Shown piece after piece: positions 63,911 to 64,000 of a stretch of 64,000 nt of DNA. Each line of letters opens with the position of its first letter. Positions within the stretch are counted from its first letter, which is position 1. The DNA comes from an uncultured Verrucomicrobiota bacterium (GTDB taxonomy: Bacteria; Verrucomicrobiota; Verrucomicrobiia; Opitutales; Opitutaceae), in NCBI GenBank assembly GCA_903869675.1, contig CAIQAB010000002.1, forward strand, positions 124,001-188,000, in the 5' to 3' direction. The translations under genes and the position numbers were made by a program. The notes under the pieces are model-generated. The model ran no database searches, was not told where the DNA came from, and saw nothing but the letters and a program-made list of their open reading frames with translations.

Positions 63911-64000
63911 ATGCCCGTTGACCTGCCGCCCCTTCCGCCCCCCGCTTTTCATGCCTGGGCCCCACGCCCCCCCATGGGCTGGAACAGCTGGGATTGCTTC
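63911..64000 (+). CDS. GH27-type alpha-galactosidase, N-terminal fragment (3' truncated)
   Basis: The frame opens with ATG five bases after the PL11 stop and stays open to the window end (30 codons). The last part, PPMGWNSWDCF, is the start motif of GH27/GH36 clan-D alpha-galactosidases. No signal peptide is visible, so it may be cytoplasmic. The catalytic part lies outside the window. It fits removal of alpha-galactose from pectic side chains. Confidence 0.8.
   Translation, partial: MPVDLPPLPPPAFHAWAPRPPMGWNSWDCF

Overview
The window looks like a chromosomal segment of a high-GC Gram-negative bacterium of the Verrucomicrobiota, most likely an Opitutaceae-type organism. The main reason is a complete five-gene locus with the architecture of the Akkermansia Amuc_1098-Amuc_1102 type IV pilus-like cluster. 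LPS genes (Kdo transferase), a secretin, a Nudix-PDH cassette, DUF1080 and a plant-polysaccharide locus without SusC/SusD fit the same group. Most start codons lack a Shine-Dalgarno sequence. There is no sign of plasmid, phage or IS elements. Taxonomy is inferred from gene content only.

Layout. 1-495: 3' end of fabV, followed by a structured 350-bp gap. 849-1730 (minus): stand-alone 5'-3' exonuclease. 1807-18530 (minus): pilus-like operon in the order Amuc_1102-like, PilM/PilN fusion (1101-like), 1100-like, 1099-like, secretin (1098-like), then 81 bp further a 9.4-kb gene for a 3136-residue secreted multidomain protein, closed by a strong intrinsic terminator. 18642-22803 (plus): Nudix hydrolase and the pyruvate dehydrogenase E1alpha-E1beta-E2 genes. 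22845-45610: mostly housekeeping genes (SNF2 helicase, waaA, M16 protease, CvpA-like, PilB/GspE-like ATPase, lepA, aldo/keto reductase, DUF1080 lipoprotein, fabD, PilT-like ATPase, dapA-dapB-ruvA, ECF sigma/anti-sigma pair, three-gene ABC-2 operon, acylphosphatase, acidic hypothetical protein). 45762-47664: tRNA-Val(GAC) and recN.

47864-64000 (plus): a polysaccharide utilisation locus led by an AraC regulator: GH43, GH51, GH35, GH127, an ABC exporter-type transporter, a second GH35, a second GH43, a PL11 rhamnogalacturonan lyase and the first 30 codons of a GH27-type alpha-galactosidase. Together these activities fit breakdown of rhamnogalacturonan I: PL11 cuts the backbone, GH43/GH51/GH127 remove alpha- and beta-L-arabinofuranose, GH35 removes beta-galactose and GH27 removes alpha-galactose.

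The most distinctive part is the pilus-like operon joined to the giant protein. The predicted machine has inner-membrane (PilM/PilN fusion, PilO-like, PilP-like) and outer-membrane (secretin) parts, while extension and retraction ATPases lie 13-19 kb away and no pilin or prepilin peptidase is visible. The giant protein carries an Ig array, a PD40 propeller region, glycine-rich GxGY repeats and a DUF4214-like module. It could be a client or surface partner of this machine, but that is inference.
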